Shown: positions 32,001 to 43,600, counted from the first letter of the stretch. The stretch: 64,000 nucleotides of DNA from Lithodes maja (GCA_037953745.1 JBAKBP010007953.1:1-64000), one strand, 5' to 3'. Numbers and translations: made by a program. The notes: generated by a model not told the origin, from the letters alone.

Positions 32001-32988
32001 AAAAGGCTACTGGCAAGTACCCCTGTCGGACCGAGCTAAGCAAGTTTGTGGTTTTGTGGTAGATGGCAAGACCTACCAATGTAACGTAATGCCTTATGGG
32101 CTTAAGAACGCACCTGCCACGTTTCAGAACCTGATGAACGATATTTGTGACGAAATCCCTAACTGCACGGTCTACCTTGATGACGTGATAGTGTATGATG
32201 ACAATTTTGAAAATCACCTAAGGCACTTAGAGACCCTGTTTGGGAAGTTGCACGATGCTGGGCTGGTGGTGAACCTGAGGAAGTGCGAGTTTGTAAAGGC
32301 TACTGTGCAGTATCTTGGCTTCGTGGTCGGGTTAGGCCGGGTGTGCCCCCCCCTGAGCAAGATACAGGCTATCAATATGTTTCCCAGGCCCACCACTAAG
32401 CGCCAGGTCATGCGGTTCCTAGGTATGATAGGCTATTATAGGCGCTTCATCCGGGGATACTCTACTGTCTTAGCACCGTTAACTGATCTACTGTCGAAGT
32501 CAGTGAAGTTCTGTTGGGCTGCGGAGTGTCAGAGGGCTTTCGACCTAGTCAAGCACCTGCTGTGTACACATCCGATTTTGAGAGCCCCAGACTTTTCCAG
32601 GAGTTTTCAGCTGGCGACTGATGCCAGCGGTGTGGGTGCCGGGGCAGTGTTACTGCAGACTGATTCCGAGGGCTTGGAACACCCAGTGAGCTTCTTTTCT
32701 CGCAAGTTTAATTCGGCACAAAGGAATTACTCGACTATAGAGAAGGAGCTTCTTGCTATCGTTTTGTCGCTCAAACATTTCGAAGTTTATGTTCCAGCCT
32801 ACGGCCCGGTAGTGACGATTTATACGGACCATCATCCCTTGAAATTCCTAAATCAGTTTCACAATCGGAATATGCGGTTGACCAGGTGGTCCCTAATGCT
32901 CCAAGAGTATAATCTCAACATTCAGCATATTGCCGGGAGTGAGAACGTGATAGCAGATTGTCTATCAAGGGTTGATGATCCAGGATAG
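29044..32988 (+). CDS. Gypsy-2 Pol polyprotein: zinc knuckle, protease, integrase, RT, RNase H
   Basis: 1314 codons with no stop. Approximate residue positions: CCHC knuckle CYKCQKLGHYSREC (81-94); aspartic protease LRDTGASQTL (166); integrase H2C2 zinc finger (456-499); integrase core with DLVGPF (527), SDQGSNF (586) and VLERW (622); GPY module FIGPYVVAKKL (760); RT with FCIDFRRLN (946) and YLDDVIVYDD (1043); RNase H with TDASGVGAG (1190), TIEKELLAI and YTDHHPLKF; end at 1314. All catalytic motifs look intact. The RT and the GPY module are Ty3/Gypsy-type, yet integrase precedes RT as in Ty1/Copia. This matches the arrangement described for Gmr1-like elements. The ATG at 29044 is internal to the gag end, since the frame extends upstream. 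Confidence 0.93.
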   Translation: MADLRLSLIRGCGAAQRAESGQKGRYTPPTRVFDNNKSYDTHNHTKSIAPNNTYKHKPLPFTKGQAPSSPAQGKKPIGDVKCYKCQKLGHYSRECPSNTPAKPVSLVHSIGVSLKAAATARGRLSAAEAHAVKKRTEGSTPVRDTFCSHRGHGFVSWGSELRRVDLLRDTGASQTLLRNFTGKPINAARVVVVQGINATRSYPLVRLELRVGEVCRELDVGIVECLPVEGVDLLLGNDFAVPTSGTPPLVVAERAADVDGENREWVGRCQQDEMACVVTRSRSAAPAQPSTQPRGQWRKDQEKVAKGRKRDINSAALLGDSVLGPIINTGVDSGPDMVCNKAELGKTSREARAVARATKAVEPTSRGNVLLQNHLDALTPRDISEQQLQDASLARYSNGAIELEEDGDAKPGDFFRLNRILYRRFLDPKSKWEGGARVVDQVVVPNKYRESLLCLAHDVPVAGHLGVTKTLAALGRFFWWPGVKADVCAWVAGCATCQTTGKPNQTIPKAPLFPIPVTGPPFSKVVVDLVGPFPPTSSGNKFLLTIMDVATRYPDAYPMRNGSAKAVVKNLLLFCSRYGFPREVQSDQGSNFTSKLFKQTLQLHGICSVVSSAYHPESQGVLERWHSTLKSMLRCYCAEHDTDWDLGLPYVLFAAREVPGESLGFSPNQLVFGHNVRGPLSMVKEIWEGEEKPGSVLKYILESRERLIGCMAAAGNNLVNAQAVMKHQYDAKVKLREFSVGQEVMLLLPLPGHPLSAKFIGPYVVAKKLSDLDYLVATPDRRKKHQLCHVNLMKEYVRRPSEPLTVPVLACSGQGGEGGGDSHAAEEDSWDCVISAEQWAGNTEQEARQAVSHLPEHQGAAVLGLFRSYPSVFAEHPGLTTQVTHDVDVGDNVPFKSVPYRVPPVKLPALREELKYMVERGMITEGYVKWTSPVTLQPKPDGKVRFCIDFRRLNGLTTTNPYPLPRVDDSVDKIGNAKYLTKIDLVKGYWQVPLSDRAKQVCGFVVDGKTYQCNVMPYGLKNAPATFQNLMNDICDEIPNCTVYLDDVIVYDDNFENHLRHLETLFGKLHDAGLVVNLRKCEFVKATVQYLGFVVGLGRVCPPLSKIQAINMFPRPTTKRQVMRFLGMIGYYRRFIRGYSTVLAPLTDLLSKSVKFCWAAECQRAFDLVKHLLCTHPILRAPDFSRSFQLATDASGVGAGAVLLQTDSEGLEHPVSFFSRKFNSAQRNYSTIEKELLAIVLSLKHFEVYVPAYGPVVTIYTDHHPLKFLNQFHNRNMRLTRWSLMLQEYNLNIQHIAGSENVIADCLSRVDDPG

Positions 32989-33252
32989 TCGTGCACGGTG
33001 TGTGGGTTGAGCAGGAGTAAAATTAGGCTATCATAACGCCGTCCAAAAAGATTATAAAACAATAAAATAAACGAGAATTTTTTTTTTTAGTTTTGTAAGT
33101 CTTTATTGTTGTAGCATGATGCATGCGATATTGTGTTTTATGTATAATTCACACTTCAGTTGTTGTGCACCTTTTGCAATTAGTGGCAGCTAAGGGTAGC
33201 AGGTCGGTTGGTTGCCTGTCAGATTTTGATAATGCTTCTAAGGTCGATTATC
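32989..33252. other. Gypsy-2 3' untranslated region
   Basis: Non-coding AT-rich spacer between the pol stop and the polypurine tract. Confidence 0.7.
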
Positions 33253-33269
33253 TAAAATCTTGGGGGGGC
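33253..33269 (+). other. Gypsy-2 polypurine tract
   Basis: AAAATCTTGGGGGGGC abuts the 3' LTR and resembles the Gypsy-1 and Gypsy-3 tracts. Confidence 0.7.
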
Positions 33270-35088
33270 TGTGACGCACCCAGTGCGTGGCAACGCAACC
33301 TGATTGTACTCCTTGGTACTCCACTGTACCGCCACTGTGCGGTACCTCTGTACCGCTGTACCGTGCTGGCTGCCTATATTGAGTGTGACAACGTATAACT
33401 ATGTTCTTTGTATCTCTGCAAAGGTCTCGTCATGTGCTAACCAGTGGTGGGTTTTGTTTTAAGCCATGTCGAGACCTTCCATTTAATATGTAGTATCAAT
33501 AGAGAAGTTGATAGATAAGACAATGGGAGTTCAGAGAGAGAGAGTGAGTTGGGCTTCAGAGCGAGAGGGTAGCAATGCGCCACGCTGCCGGGGGGGTGGT
33601 TGCCAGACGTATGGACCGGTTGGCAGCCTTGCGCTTATAGCTAGGCGCGACAGGGTTGGTAGTCCATTGCCGCCTGCCTATGCTGCCTGGGCTGCCCATG
33701 TTGTCGTACTGCACATTGCCTGGAGGCTCGCTGTGTGTTCCATGATCAGGTTGCCTAGAACCTTTGAGATTCTAACATCCCTTGCCCTCTCTCCCAACTT
33801 CTCACGGTTGCACTCTTTCTCTCTGACGACATTACTCTCATTTCATTCTTCTCTCTATTTAAATGCATAACCTTCCCTTGAGGTCCTAAAGGAGTTTCAG
33901 CACTCACCTCTCGTATTACTCTTAGGACAAGCATATATTTACATGTATTAGATTTAAGGGGTTAATGTGAACAGCGATCTTCTTGATGAGGATAGTTGGT
34001 GAACGTTCTACATGTTCACGAGTTATATGCCCAGCTCATCATCCAATTTGTGACTAGACTAGTGCCATGTGTAAGAGCCCGACCATGCCCAGGAGTTGTC
34101 TGTAGAGGGGCGAGGACTTAGCCTTGATTTGCCTACCGAGCCAGGAGCGAGTGTAGTACCAGAGACTACAGCTCGCTCGTAGTGCCGGTATAGTAGAGTA
34201 ACGTAATTTATCTGTCCTTGTGTTCTCTGCAGTCTTTTCCTGGGTTCTCGCTTTCGGTGCTGGGACTCGTTGTTCCTGTGACTTGGCCTGCTAGCTAGAA
34301 CACATGGGGATGATGAGTGGGTTATATCTTTATTTTACTATGCATTGCAGCTCTCTTTAAGTTTATGTATGTAACACTTTACAATACACATTACTCACAC
34401 ACAAGACAACACTATTAATACTTTCATGTATCAATTAACTGCACTGTCGTTTTGCTGCTGTGTCCGGAGTTCTATTGCGTAGGGCGCATACGGACTCAGA
34501 GGGGAGACAGAGTGAGAGAAGCGAAGTAGCCTATGCGGTAGTAGGCTACCGGCGCAGTACTGTTGCCTGCAACCTTTTAGTTATTCCAAGTATAGATTCA
34601 TTATTATAATAAGTGACTACTATTTATGTTCCTTCCATGTGTATTATTAGGTATCTACTGGATCATGAACATCTTGTATGCTACATGCTAGTGCATGTTA
34701 GTAGGGGACAGTTATTCTAGTGCACGCGCTTTCAAGTAGGCGTGTACATTTGTCATTTAGCATTTCACTGTCATACCTTTAGCCTGCTTCTATTCTACAT
34801 TATTAGAGGCTTAATATTAACGTAGTTTCTTGAGTATTGCATTTCTTTAGTAATAACGTAACCTATAAATGTCTGAGGGAGTTTAGCCTCATAGCCTACC
34901 CCTGTTGTACACTTTCGCCGAGTTAAGGTACCTCGTTACCGTAGACGATAACTCTGTAGGGCGTTGGTGCTTTTGTTGTCTGGAGCATATAGTATTTGGG
35001 ACTGGAATCGAGCGTGTCGTTGTCACATAAGCCATTTCTGTTCTACGATCAAGAATCCCGAATATGTATTGCCGATCCAGCCGTAACA
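33270..35088 (+). repeat. Gypsy-2 3' LTR
   Basis: 1819 bp. Differences seen from the 5' LTR: tttgtCattt for tttgtTattt and ctgtTctac for ctgtCctac. Confidence 0.93.
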
Positions 35089-35330
35089 AAATATAGTGGT
35101 GACCTTTGGACTAGCCAAGGAATGTCACACCTGCACTCCATGGGAAAGGGTACATAGAGTTACACATCTACTGTAAAGAATATTTCGGATATATGCTTAA
35201 ATTTTACTCTACTAAATTAATAGAAGTTAATGTAATGTAGTGGGGTAAAAGTAAATGTATTTCTTAAAAATACTACTCAAGTGAAAGGTGCTGGGCAAAT
35301 ATAAATGAGTGTAACAATATGTATATTTAC

Positions 35331-35531
35331 CTTATTCAACAGCTCCCTTTCGGCTTGGGTCGTTCCTACCGCTGGGTCCACGGTGGCTGGAGGTGGGTCG
35401 ACGGTGGCTGCCCTTGGTGCCGCGGCCGCTGCAGGTGGCGTGGCCAGCTCCACCAGGTCGTCCACTGCCTCCTCATCCTGTGTCGCCTGGCTGGGTTGGC
35501 TGGCCTGGCTCACTGGACCACCCTTGTAGAG
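35331..35531 (-). CDS. Harbinger MADF protein, exon 3
   Basis: 67 codons in phase 0 at both ends. The acceptor is CCAATACAG (complement of 35532-35540) and the donor AAG|GTAAAT (complement of 35325-35333). It encodes a low-complexity linker: SQASQPSQATQDEEAVDD, then Ala/Pro/Thr-rich sequence, then TTQAERELLNK. It connects the MADF domain (exons 1-2) to the C-terminal exon 4. No domain of its own. Placement rests on splice sites, phase and position inside the Harbinger element. Confidence 0.75.
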
Positions 35532-35599
35532 CTGTATTGGGAATGAGATATATACAGTATGTATTAGAATTAATAATGTTTAATACCTTTATCAATACT

Positions 35600-36396
35600 T
35601 TCTTGATAATGTCAATGTTCTTCTGTTGTTTTAATAACTATGTTTAACTGTGGACTTGCTTGATAATGTCAATGTTCTTCTGTTGTTTTAATAAATATGT
35701 TTGACCCTGGACTTGCTTGATAATGTCAATGTGCTTATGTGGTTTTAATAAATATGTTTGACCCTGGACTTGCTTGATAATGTCAATGTGCTTATGTGGT
35801 TTTAATAAATATGTTTGACCCTGGACTTGCTTGATAATGTCAATGTGCTTATGTGGTTTTAATAAATATGTTTGACCCTGGACTTGCTTGATAATGTCAA
35901 TGTGCTTATGTGGTTTTAATAAATATGTTTGACCCTGGACTTGCTTGATAATGTCAATGTGCTTATGTGGTTTTAATAAATATGTTTGACCCTGGACTTG
36001 CTTGATAATGTCAATGTGCTTATGTGGTTTTAATAAATATGTTTGACCCTGGACTTGCTTGATAATGTCAATGTGCTTATGTGGTTTTAATAAATATGTT
36101 TTACCGTGGACTTGCTTGATAATGTCAATGTGCTTATGTGGTTTTAATAAATATGTTTGACCGTGGACTTGCTTGATAATGTCAATGTGCTTATGTGGTT
36201 TTAATAAATATGTTTTACCGTGGACTTGCTTGATAATGTCAATGTGCTTATGTGGTTTTAATAAATATGTTTGACCGTGGACTTGCTTGATAATGTCAAT
36301 GTGCTTATGTGGTTTTAATAAATATGTTTTACCGTGGACTTGCTTGATAATGTCAATGTTCTTATGTGTTTTTAATAAATATGTTTCACTGTGGAC
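35600..36396. repeat. Minisatellite, about 14 units of 57 bp, inside MADF intron 2
   Basis: Unit ggacttgcttgataatgtca, then atgtgcttatgtggttttaa, then taaatatgtttgaccct. Early units have CCCTGG. From about 36100, units alternate strictly between gttttaccgtgg and gtttgaccgtgg, giving a 114-bp higher-order unit. Confidence 0.93.
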
Positions 36397-36638
36397 GACG
36401 CTTTTCCTTATCTCTATTCTTATTGATTACATTATTGATCAAAGTGACTCTAGTATTATTAATTATAACTGACATTTTGCCATACATGGTCAGGATCGCT
36501 TGCATGAAACATTGAGAAAGTATGAGAAAACTGTATAGAACTTCAACAGACGTACATTTTACATAAAGACTAGGAGAACTAATGGCGAATAGAATAAATG
36601 TATAATATAAATATATAATTTTAAGTTTTGGCACGTAC

Positions 36639-36808
36639 CTTGCTCCTCCTCGTCGCACACCTGACAATGTGTGGCCTCAAAAAATGAAAGGTGTCCCGGA
36701 TCCAATGCTCTCTCTCAGTGAGGGACTTGGTCTCCTGGCCGGACTTGAGGACGATGAGTTTTGAATACCTGGTCCTCATGCTCTCCAGCCACTTGTGTAG
36801 CTCGTCAA
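36639..36808 (-). CDS. Harbinger MADF protein, exon 2 (second half of the MADF domain)
   Basis: 170 bp. The acceptor is TATATTTTCAG (complement of 36809-36819) and the donor AGCAAG|GTACGT. It completes a split codon from exon 1 (phase 1). It encodes DELHKWLESMRTRYSKLIVL and a basic end (RCATRRSK). The pattern of helices and spaced tryptophan and aromatic residues continues the MADF (Myb/SANT-like) DNA-binding fold begun in exon 1. CR1 with Gypsy-3 (12.5 kb) lies between this exon and exon 1, so splicing now has to bridge about 13.2 kb. Confidence 0.82.
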
Positions 36809-36819
36809 CTGAAAATATA

Positions 36820-37198
36820 GGGAAAACAATATTAATTTTTGAATTATAGTAACCAGGGATATAAATACAATCACCACACACTTTTCGCCAACCCTTGGCT
36901 GTGACCTGACCAGGTACCTCACCTGGTACCCCGCTCTGTTACCTTTTAAGGTACATCAAAGGTGACGCCTAGACACCTGACACCTGGCCACGGAGTTCAG
37001 TCAGTACAGTCACTATTCATAGAACTGTTTATATCACACTATATATAATATATATATATACAGTCTATAATAAAATATATAATATATAATATATAATACA
37101 AATACAATAAAATATAGAATTAGTATATAATTATAATAATAATACATATATAACAAATTAATAATAGAACACTACTATATATATATATAATATATAAT
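36820..37198. other. MADF intron 1, left remnant
   Basis: AT-rich intron sequence with long TATA-type simple repeats (about 37035-37198) next to the CR1 insertion. Confidence 0.6.
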
Positions 37199-37229
37199 TA
37201 AGGGAGGATAAGAGAGAATTAAGGATAAG

Positions 37230-37716
37230 GTGGGGATAACCGAAGTGCCTGCCGCCGACTCGGCTCCAACCTCTGACGCTGTGCTACCTACCACCACCAC
37301 TACCCCCACCACCACCACCACCAAGGGAGCTTCTGCCACCACCGGGGGTTCTCCAACTGCAGCTGCTGGATCCTCCCGAGGGAAAGGTAAGTCTGTGTCC
37401 CGAGAAGGTAAGTCTGTGTCGATTGTGGGCGACTCCATGGTAAGACATTTAGTTAGGGCTACCCGCACTAAACTTAGGAAGGTTGTGTGTCTGCCTGGCC
37501 ATGGAGTTGGGAGGGTTTTAGAGAAGATGGACCACATCTTGGAAGATAGTGGAGATAACCCCATTATCTGTCTCAGTGCCGGGAGTAACGATGTTGGTAA
37601 GGGTAGAAGTGAGGAACTGCTGCAGCAGTATCGGGATGTGTTAGATAAAGTTAGGATGAAGGGAGAGATCCCTGTAGTACATTGTATCCTACCCAGAAGA
37701 GGAGTTCCCAAGGAAT
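37230..37716 (+). pseudogene. CR1 ORF1, first part: SGNH (GDSL-like) esterase
   Basis: The frame lacks an ATG and looks 5'-truncated. After a Thr/Pro-rich stretch, SIVGDSMVRHL is the block-I nucleophile motif and LSAGSNDV the block-III motif of SGNH hydrolases. This domain is known in CR1 ORF1 proteins. The frame is cut by Gypsy-3 at 37716 (GAAT duplication) and resumes at 46125 or after, still in frame. The N-terminal zinc-finger part usual in ORF1 is absent. Confidence 0.8.
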
Positions 37717-39568
37717 TGTTACGACCGGGCACTCGGGTACACTAGGGCTCTCAAACAGGACTCGAGTATGGCTCGCTGCCACAACGGAAACACACGATCC
37801 CAACCCCAGAGTACTGCCAGCCGAACAAAAAACACCAATACCCTCCAGAGTTCTATCTGCTATAACGGGGTATACAAGAACTCGGTACTAGCGTTTCACA
37901 ACAGACTAATAAAGAGACGGGAGTTATCTAGTCTGGTCAACAATCAAACAAAGAAGTAAATACAACAACACCAAAGAATAGTGTTGGCCGAAGCCGAAGT
38001 AATCCACCCTTGACTAAGAACTTAAGAAGTCCTCCACCCTCTACTTCGGATCGGCACTATTACGTTACGTTAAACAATAGTCCTCGAGCATCGAGCAAGG
38101 AATCTTCTGATAAAGTTAGATGCTTCTCGGATACTCGTAAGAAGTAAGTATCGGATTTTGAACAGCAATTCAATAAGCAACACACTGGCAATTAACTAAC
38201 ATTAAAGGCTTTAAATTGACATAAGAAGAATTATAAGAATAGACAATAGTAAATGGCAAACATAAAAAAGAAGTACTCCGACAATGCACTGGCAATAGCC
38301 TACTAGGATTGTGCTCGTGGGCCACTAATCTCTAAAGTAGCTATGCGTGCCACACATGAAATCAATAGTGCATAAACAATAACATACATAAGGAAAGCTT
38401 CAATACTATGCTGTATCTGCTGACCGAGCAAAGTCTAGCTGGGATGTAGTAGGCTAGGAAACAATGGCTGAGCAAGCGGCTCGTAGCCTAGCGAGGTCCT
38501 TAAGACTGTGCGGCCAAATTACGTTAATTGACGGGATGCTCTCTTGAGAGATCCAGATCACTAGTATCTGGTTCTCTCCTGGCGATCCTCTCAAAGTCAA
38601 GCAAACGAGTTAGCACAGTGTTGGGTGGCAGAGGCAAAAGCCCTCACTCGCAACACAGTGCTAAACTCACAAGGTACACAGTCAGAAAGACCACCTAGGC
38701 TTCCCAAGTCTCCGTTGCGATTGTACAGGTTCAACAAAACCTAATACACATAGGGAATCACAACTCCTGTAGCCTTATCCCAGTCTAGCATTACTTAAAC
38801 CAGCAGAAAACAGGAACATGAATAATCATACACAGGGAAATGCATATACGAGTGCAACAAACATTAATCAATCCTATTCTAGTTATCCCTTCCAAAATAG
38901 GCTATCTAATAGGCAAATATCTCGTGAGAACTCAAGCGATAATACTTTGGCTGACTAGCTCTGCACCAAAGGGATCATTGAGGTTATAAAGGGTCGGGAA
39001 GAGGAGAAGATAGGCGGTTCAGAGAGTAGAGAAAGTTCACATCAGTCGGAAGAATATGTATAGTAGCAAGGGATATGAGAAGTCGCTCTGCCTAATGAGT
39101 TCTGAAGAATATGTGGCGAGACTTCCCTTTTTATACTCGGCCCTCTAGTGAGCATATCGCAAACTACTAAGGACCGCCCACTGGCAATCATTACGTAATA
39201 TTCTTTCTCAATCTGGGATCGACAAAGGATTTCCCACGCGCTGAGGAGGGAGGAGGGAGGAGGGAGTTAGGCCTACCTGCCGCGTGGCGCACTCACTGTC
39301 CCCCGTTACGTAATCTCTCTCTCTCTCCTCTCATCATTACAAATAAGTCCCACACACAATACTTATAACTAATGATATAAAATAGAACTCGTTGACTCAG
39401 ATGAAAACAAAATACATATTTATAATACTTATAGTACAACGGCTCACATAAACTAAGTTAGGAAACTCTACACAGACTACAGCCAAAGTTCCTGCCCTGA
39501 CGATCCTAGCGAGAGTGGGGCCTGACTGGGCGTTCTGTACAGCATGCTCATACTCGACATGCGTCACA
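37717..39568 (-). repeat. Gypsy-3 3' LTR
   Basis: 1852 bp. It begins at the complement of TGTGACGCATG (39568) and ends at 37717. The polypurine tract (complement of cctcccccaagatt) adjoins at 39569-39582. Confidence 0.92.
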
Positions 39569-40054
39569 CCTCCCCCAAGATTTTACTTGCTCAACCCTGA
39601 GCTAAAATCTGACACACAGAACCCCATCAAGCCCCTCACACCCAGCGACCGCATGGCACTAAAACAAAGCTGAGTTTATCACTAAAACACATCTTAAAAA
39701 AAAAAAAAAATTCACATTTTATAACTCCTCCCAACAATAGCAAAAGACACAATATCATGCTCCCAGAGCGAGCTTACAGCAGCTCAGCCGTTTGATAGTT
39801 CGTGGACTACTCAAACTCTATAGGCTATGACAAACTTATACAATTATCTATATAAAAAAGAAAGAGTTTTTTTTATGATTTTTATATTTTAATATGTTTT
39901 TTCCGGCTGCACTATAAGGGCAGCCTATTTTCTTCTATACCAAACGCTCAACTCCTGCTTTACGACCCAATACGCTGGGCTACAACCGCGAGCCAACAAG
40001 CACCAAGCGCAAAATACTATTCAAACTAAAGCAGGAGGCTACCCGTGTGTCAAT

Positions 40055-40600
40055 CTACCCAGGATCATATACCCTTGAACGATCATCTGCAACCACGTTG
40101 TCACAACCGCCAATATGGCGTATGTCCAGGTTATATACCAATAACCTTAGTGACCACCTGGTCAGCCTCATATTCCGATTGTGAAACTGGTCCAAGATCT
40201 TGAGAGGGTGATGATCTGGGTAAACTACAACGACCGGACCATAGGCTGGAACATAGACCTCGAAATGCCCCAGCGCATCATCGTCCTTTTCACTTTCATT
40301 CATCAGGTTCTGAAACGTTGCTAGTGCATTCTTAAGTCCGTCAGGCATAACATTGCACTGGTAGGTACTCCCGTCCACAACAAAACCACACACCTGCCCA
40401 GCACGCTCGGACAAAGGCACCTGCCAGCAACCCTTTACTAAATCCACCCTCGTGATAGGCGATGCAGCCCCGAGGCGGTCTATGGTGTCGTCAACTCTTG
40501 ATAAGGTATAGGCGTCTGTCAGGGATAATGCACACACACTCTCGCAATCAACACACTCACTAATCTTGCCACTTAACACCGGTTGCAAAGTTACAGGCAA
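40055..40600 (-). pseudogene. Gypsy-3 RT/RNase H remnant
   Basis: In frame with the upstream polyprotein, separated only by a TAG. It keeps more RT than Gypsy-1 does (LSRVDDTIDRLG, VDLVKGCWQVPLSERA, CGFVVDGSTYQCNVMP). It then makes the same jump from ATFQNLMN to HFEVYVPAYGP, which removes YLDD and the RNase H active site. It ends VYDPG-stop like the other family members. Confidence 0.8.
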
Positions 40601-40603
40601 CGA

Positions 40604-43600
40604 CTACTCACGACATTCCTTATCCCTCAGACCCTTCGTCCACACGTAATCCAGCTCTGCTTGCACCATAGGCTGTCGAGCAGGATTTATACGGTAGGGA
40701 ATTAAACTGAGCCTTGCACTATCTCCAGCCTGCATGTCGGATTCTACCCCGTACATCAGGCCTGGAGAAGCAACAAACATGCGAAAGTACTGCCATAGCC
40801 TAGTAAACAACTGCCTTGCACTGTCTCCACGAACAACATGCCTAGTGCCCTCCCACAACCCAGCCGAGACCGCAGCTTCTAACCTGTAGTCTCCCTCCTT
40901 CTCCACCTTCGTCCCTAGAACAGCCAGGTCATGAGAGGGACAATCAGTACCACCTGTGCAGTCACTCCCATAGTTCATTATTGCTAAGGCTTCCCCGCCG
41001 ATACCGTACATGCGCACCCCCGCATTCCTTGTGACGACATCTGCCTGCTCAGCATCACCGCTTTTAGAGACATGGCCAGATACAGTCGGTCTATGGTAGG
41101 GCTGTTGCATTAGACTAGAGCAGCATTGGGAGGCTATGTGACGACCGGGCACATCCACTCCACAGCCAACCTCACTAATCTGCTCAATGTCCTCCTTTTG
41201 ACCACCACCCTTGGCAGCCATGGGTCGACCCTGACCTGGCAACCATGCCAAAGCCTCGTCGCCCACCTTGAACCACCGAAACAACGAGGCTAACGGTCTT
41301 TCAACATTCACGTGACCTGCCCGCGGAACATCTCGCACCGCCCGAGTTGTGAGACTCAGGGGCTCGGCACGACCAGTGGGGTATGAACCGAGCTGGTGCT
41401 GGAGTGCTGCACACTGCTGCTCAGGCAGGTGCTCTAGCGCTTCCACAGCCACCAGACTCGTGTCCCCCGCCCACTGCTCCGCCGAGACATGACAATCCCT
41501 ACTCTCCTCCACCTGTGCCCTACTGCCCCCCTCTCCTTCTCCACCTTGGCCGCGGCAGACCAACGCAGGGACAGTAGGCTGCTCAGGTGGTTGCCTCACA
41601 AACTCCTCCAACAGGTTCACATGACATGCTTCCCCGTCCTCGTGTTTGATCTCGACAGCACCATTACCACACTTCTGAACTTCCGGATCCTCCAACTGCA
41701 GTTTACAAATATCTGAGGGAACCAACCTGTCTAGATGCTTCCGAAGCAACCCAAGTCCTCCCCCAATATCAAACTGAGCAACCCTTTTTTCTCTCCGTGT
41801 GTAACGTTGCTGCCTCGGAGTCTCTTCCGGCCCTACCTCCTCACTAGCTGTGACAGGTCCTGGGGCCTCTCCAGACTCTAACATAGGTGCCAATACTGAA
41901 TCACTCAGGAGAGCCGCCGAGTCAAAACTCTTAAAACCAACTCCAGCTTTAGCCTCCTCCTGTTGATCGTTCCTCTGCTGGTCTGAAGACGGAGGACTAG
42001 GCTGTGACACTTTATCTGCCCGAGCTCGGGTGACAACACACGCCATGGGTTGTGTCTGGCACCGCTCGACCCACTCTTGCTCTTCCCCACTCACGTCGGC
42101 CGGCCTCTCGGCAACGACTAAGGGTAGAACCTCAGAAGCGGGCATTGCAAAGTCGTTGCCGAGAAGAAGGTCGACGCCCTCCACTGGCAGTTTCTCCACA
42201 ATCCCGACATCCAATTCACGTGCCACACCATCCACCTCCAACTCCAACCGCACCAGCGGGTATGACCGAGTTGCATTAATACCCTGCACCACTACCACCC
42301 GAGCCGCATTTATAGGGTAGCCAGTCAAGTTATTCATCAGAGTCTGGGAAGCACCTGTATCACGCAAGACCTCTACTCCATGCTTGCGCCCCGCCCACAT
42401 CACGCAACCCCGCCCTCTATGGTCGCAAAAAGCATCCTGAGCAGGGTTCGAGCCTCCCAGGTGCTTCTGCATTGGCTGTGCCTCAGCCTCTGACGAACTG
42501 CCCCGGGCAAACTCAGAAGACTTCGGAGACACACCAATGTTGCAGGCCAAAGACACAGCTGCTGTAGGTGGTTTGCTAGGACAGACTCTTGCAAAGTGCC
42601 CCTTTTCATGACAATGATAACACTCCAACTCCCCTTTGGGCTTCCCTTGGTACTGGGAAGGGCCCGGCCCCTTCTTAAATGGGACGGTGCTAGTCTTGTG
42701 GTCAGTCTTGGTATCATGGCTCTTGTACTTGTTTGCATAAGGTATATCACTAACTCGGGGGGGTGGGGCGTCACGCCCCTTGTTACCTGCCTCACTACGC
42801 TGGGCAGACCCGCACCCACGAATTAGCGATAGCCGGAGGTCAGCCATCTCAGCTGCCTCCTGTAGAGTTTTTGGGTTCTTTTCTTTAATAGTTAAAGTCA
42901 TTTCTGCACCAGTACACTTATAAAACTGCTCGAGCAGAAACAGCTCAGTCAACTGTTCGGCCGTCTCAGCTTTCTCAGAACGTGTCCAGTTTGTAAGTGC
43001 ATCTTTTAAGTCCCGGGCATGTTCAAGAAAGGTCGCCTCCCTAGTCTTTGTAACACCCCGAAACTTCAATCGATATGTTTCTGGTTGCAACTCGTATGCC
43101 CGTAGGACAGCTCTCTTCAATTCTGGGTAGTCAATGCAAGACTCTAAAGGCAGTGCATCATAAGCCTTCAGACCCTTACCCGTAAGTCTTGAGGAGACTA
43201 GAGCTGCCCACTTCTCTTCAGGCCAATTATGCTCCCTACACTTCTTCTCAAAACGATTAAAAAATTCTGTGACTTCAGTTTCACTAAATGCCGGCACCAA
43301 TTTGACTAAGTGGGACAAGGACTGTTCTCTTACTTGGCCCTCACGGCCCATCCGAGTCCCTGTCGACTCTGCACGAGTCTTATCTAAATCTATTTGAGCA
43401 CAATATTTCTCTGAGTCGTACCTAAGCTCAGCCTCGTGCCTCCTGGTCTCATCCTCTTGCCTCCTAACCTCAATCTCATGCCTCCTCGTCTCATTCTCCT
43501 GCTTCCTAGACTCAGCCTCAATCTCATGCTTCCTAGTCTCATTCTCCTGCCTCCTGGTCTCAGCCTCAGCCTCAATTTTAGCAAGCTCAAGTCTAAATAT

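Larger units (their letters stand above)
26492..35088 (+). mobile_element. Gypsy-2: Gmr1-like LTR retrotransposon with integrase upstream of RT
   Basis: 8597 bp with 1819-bp LTRs and AAAT on both sides (26488-26491, 35089-35092). It has a primer-binding site, a polypurine tract, a damaged gag and an open 1314-codon pol frame. Pol order is protease, integrase, RT, RNase H. The LTRs differ at about two positions that I could see, making this very young. It lies in intron 3 of the MADF gene, in the opposite orientation to that gene. Confidence 0.93.

Noticed and set aside
29044..32988. Integrase-before-RT order as an artefact of two adjacent elements
   Set aside because: One uninterrupted frame lies between a single pair of LTRs with matching target duplications, and Gypsy-1 and Gypsy-3 show the same protease / post-integrase linker / RT order.
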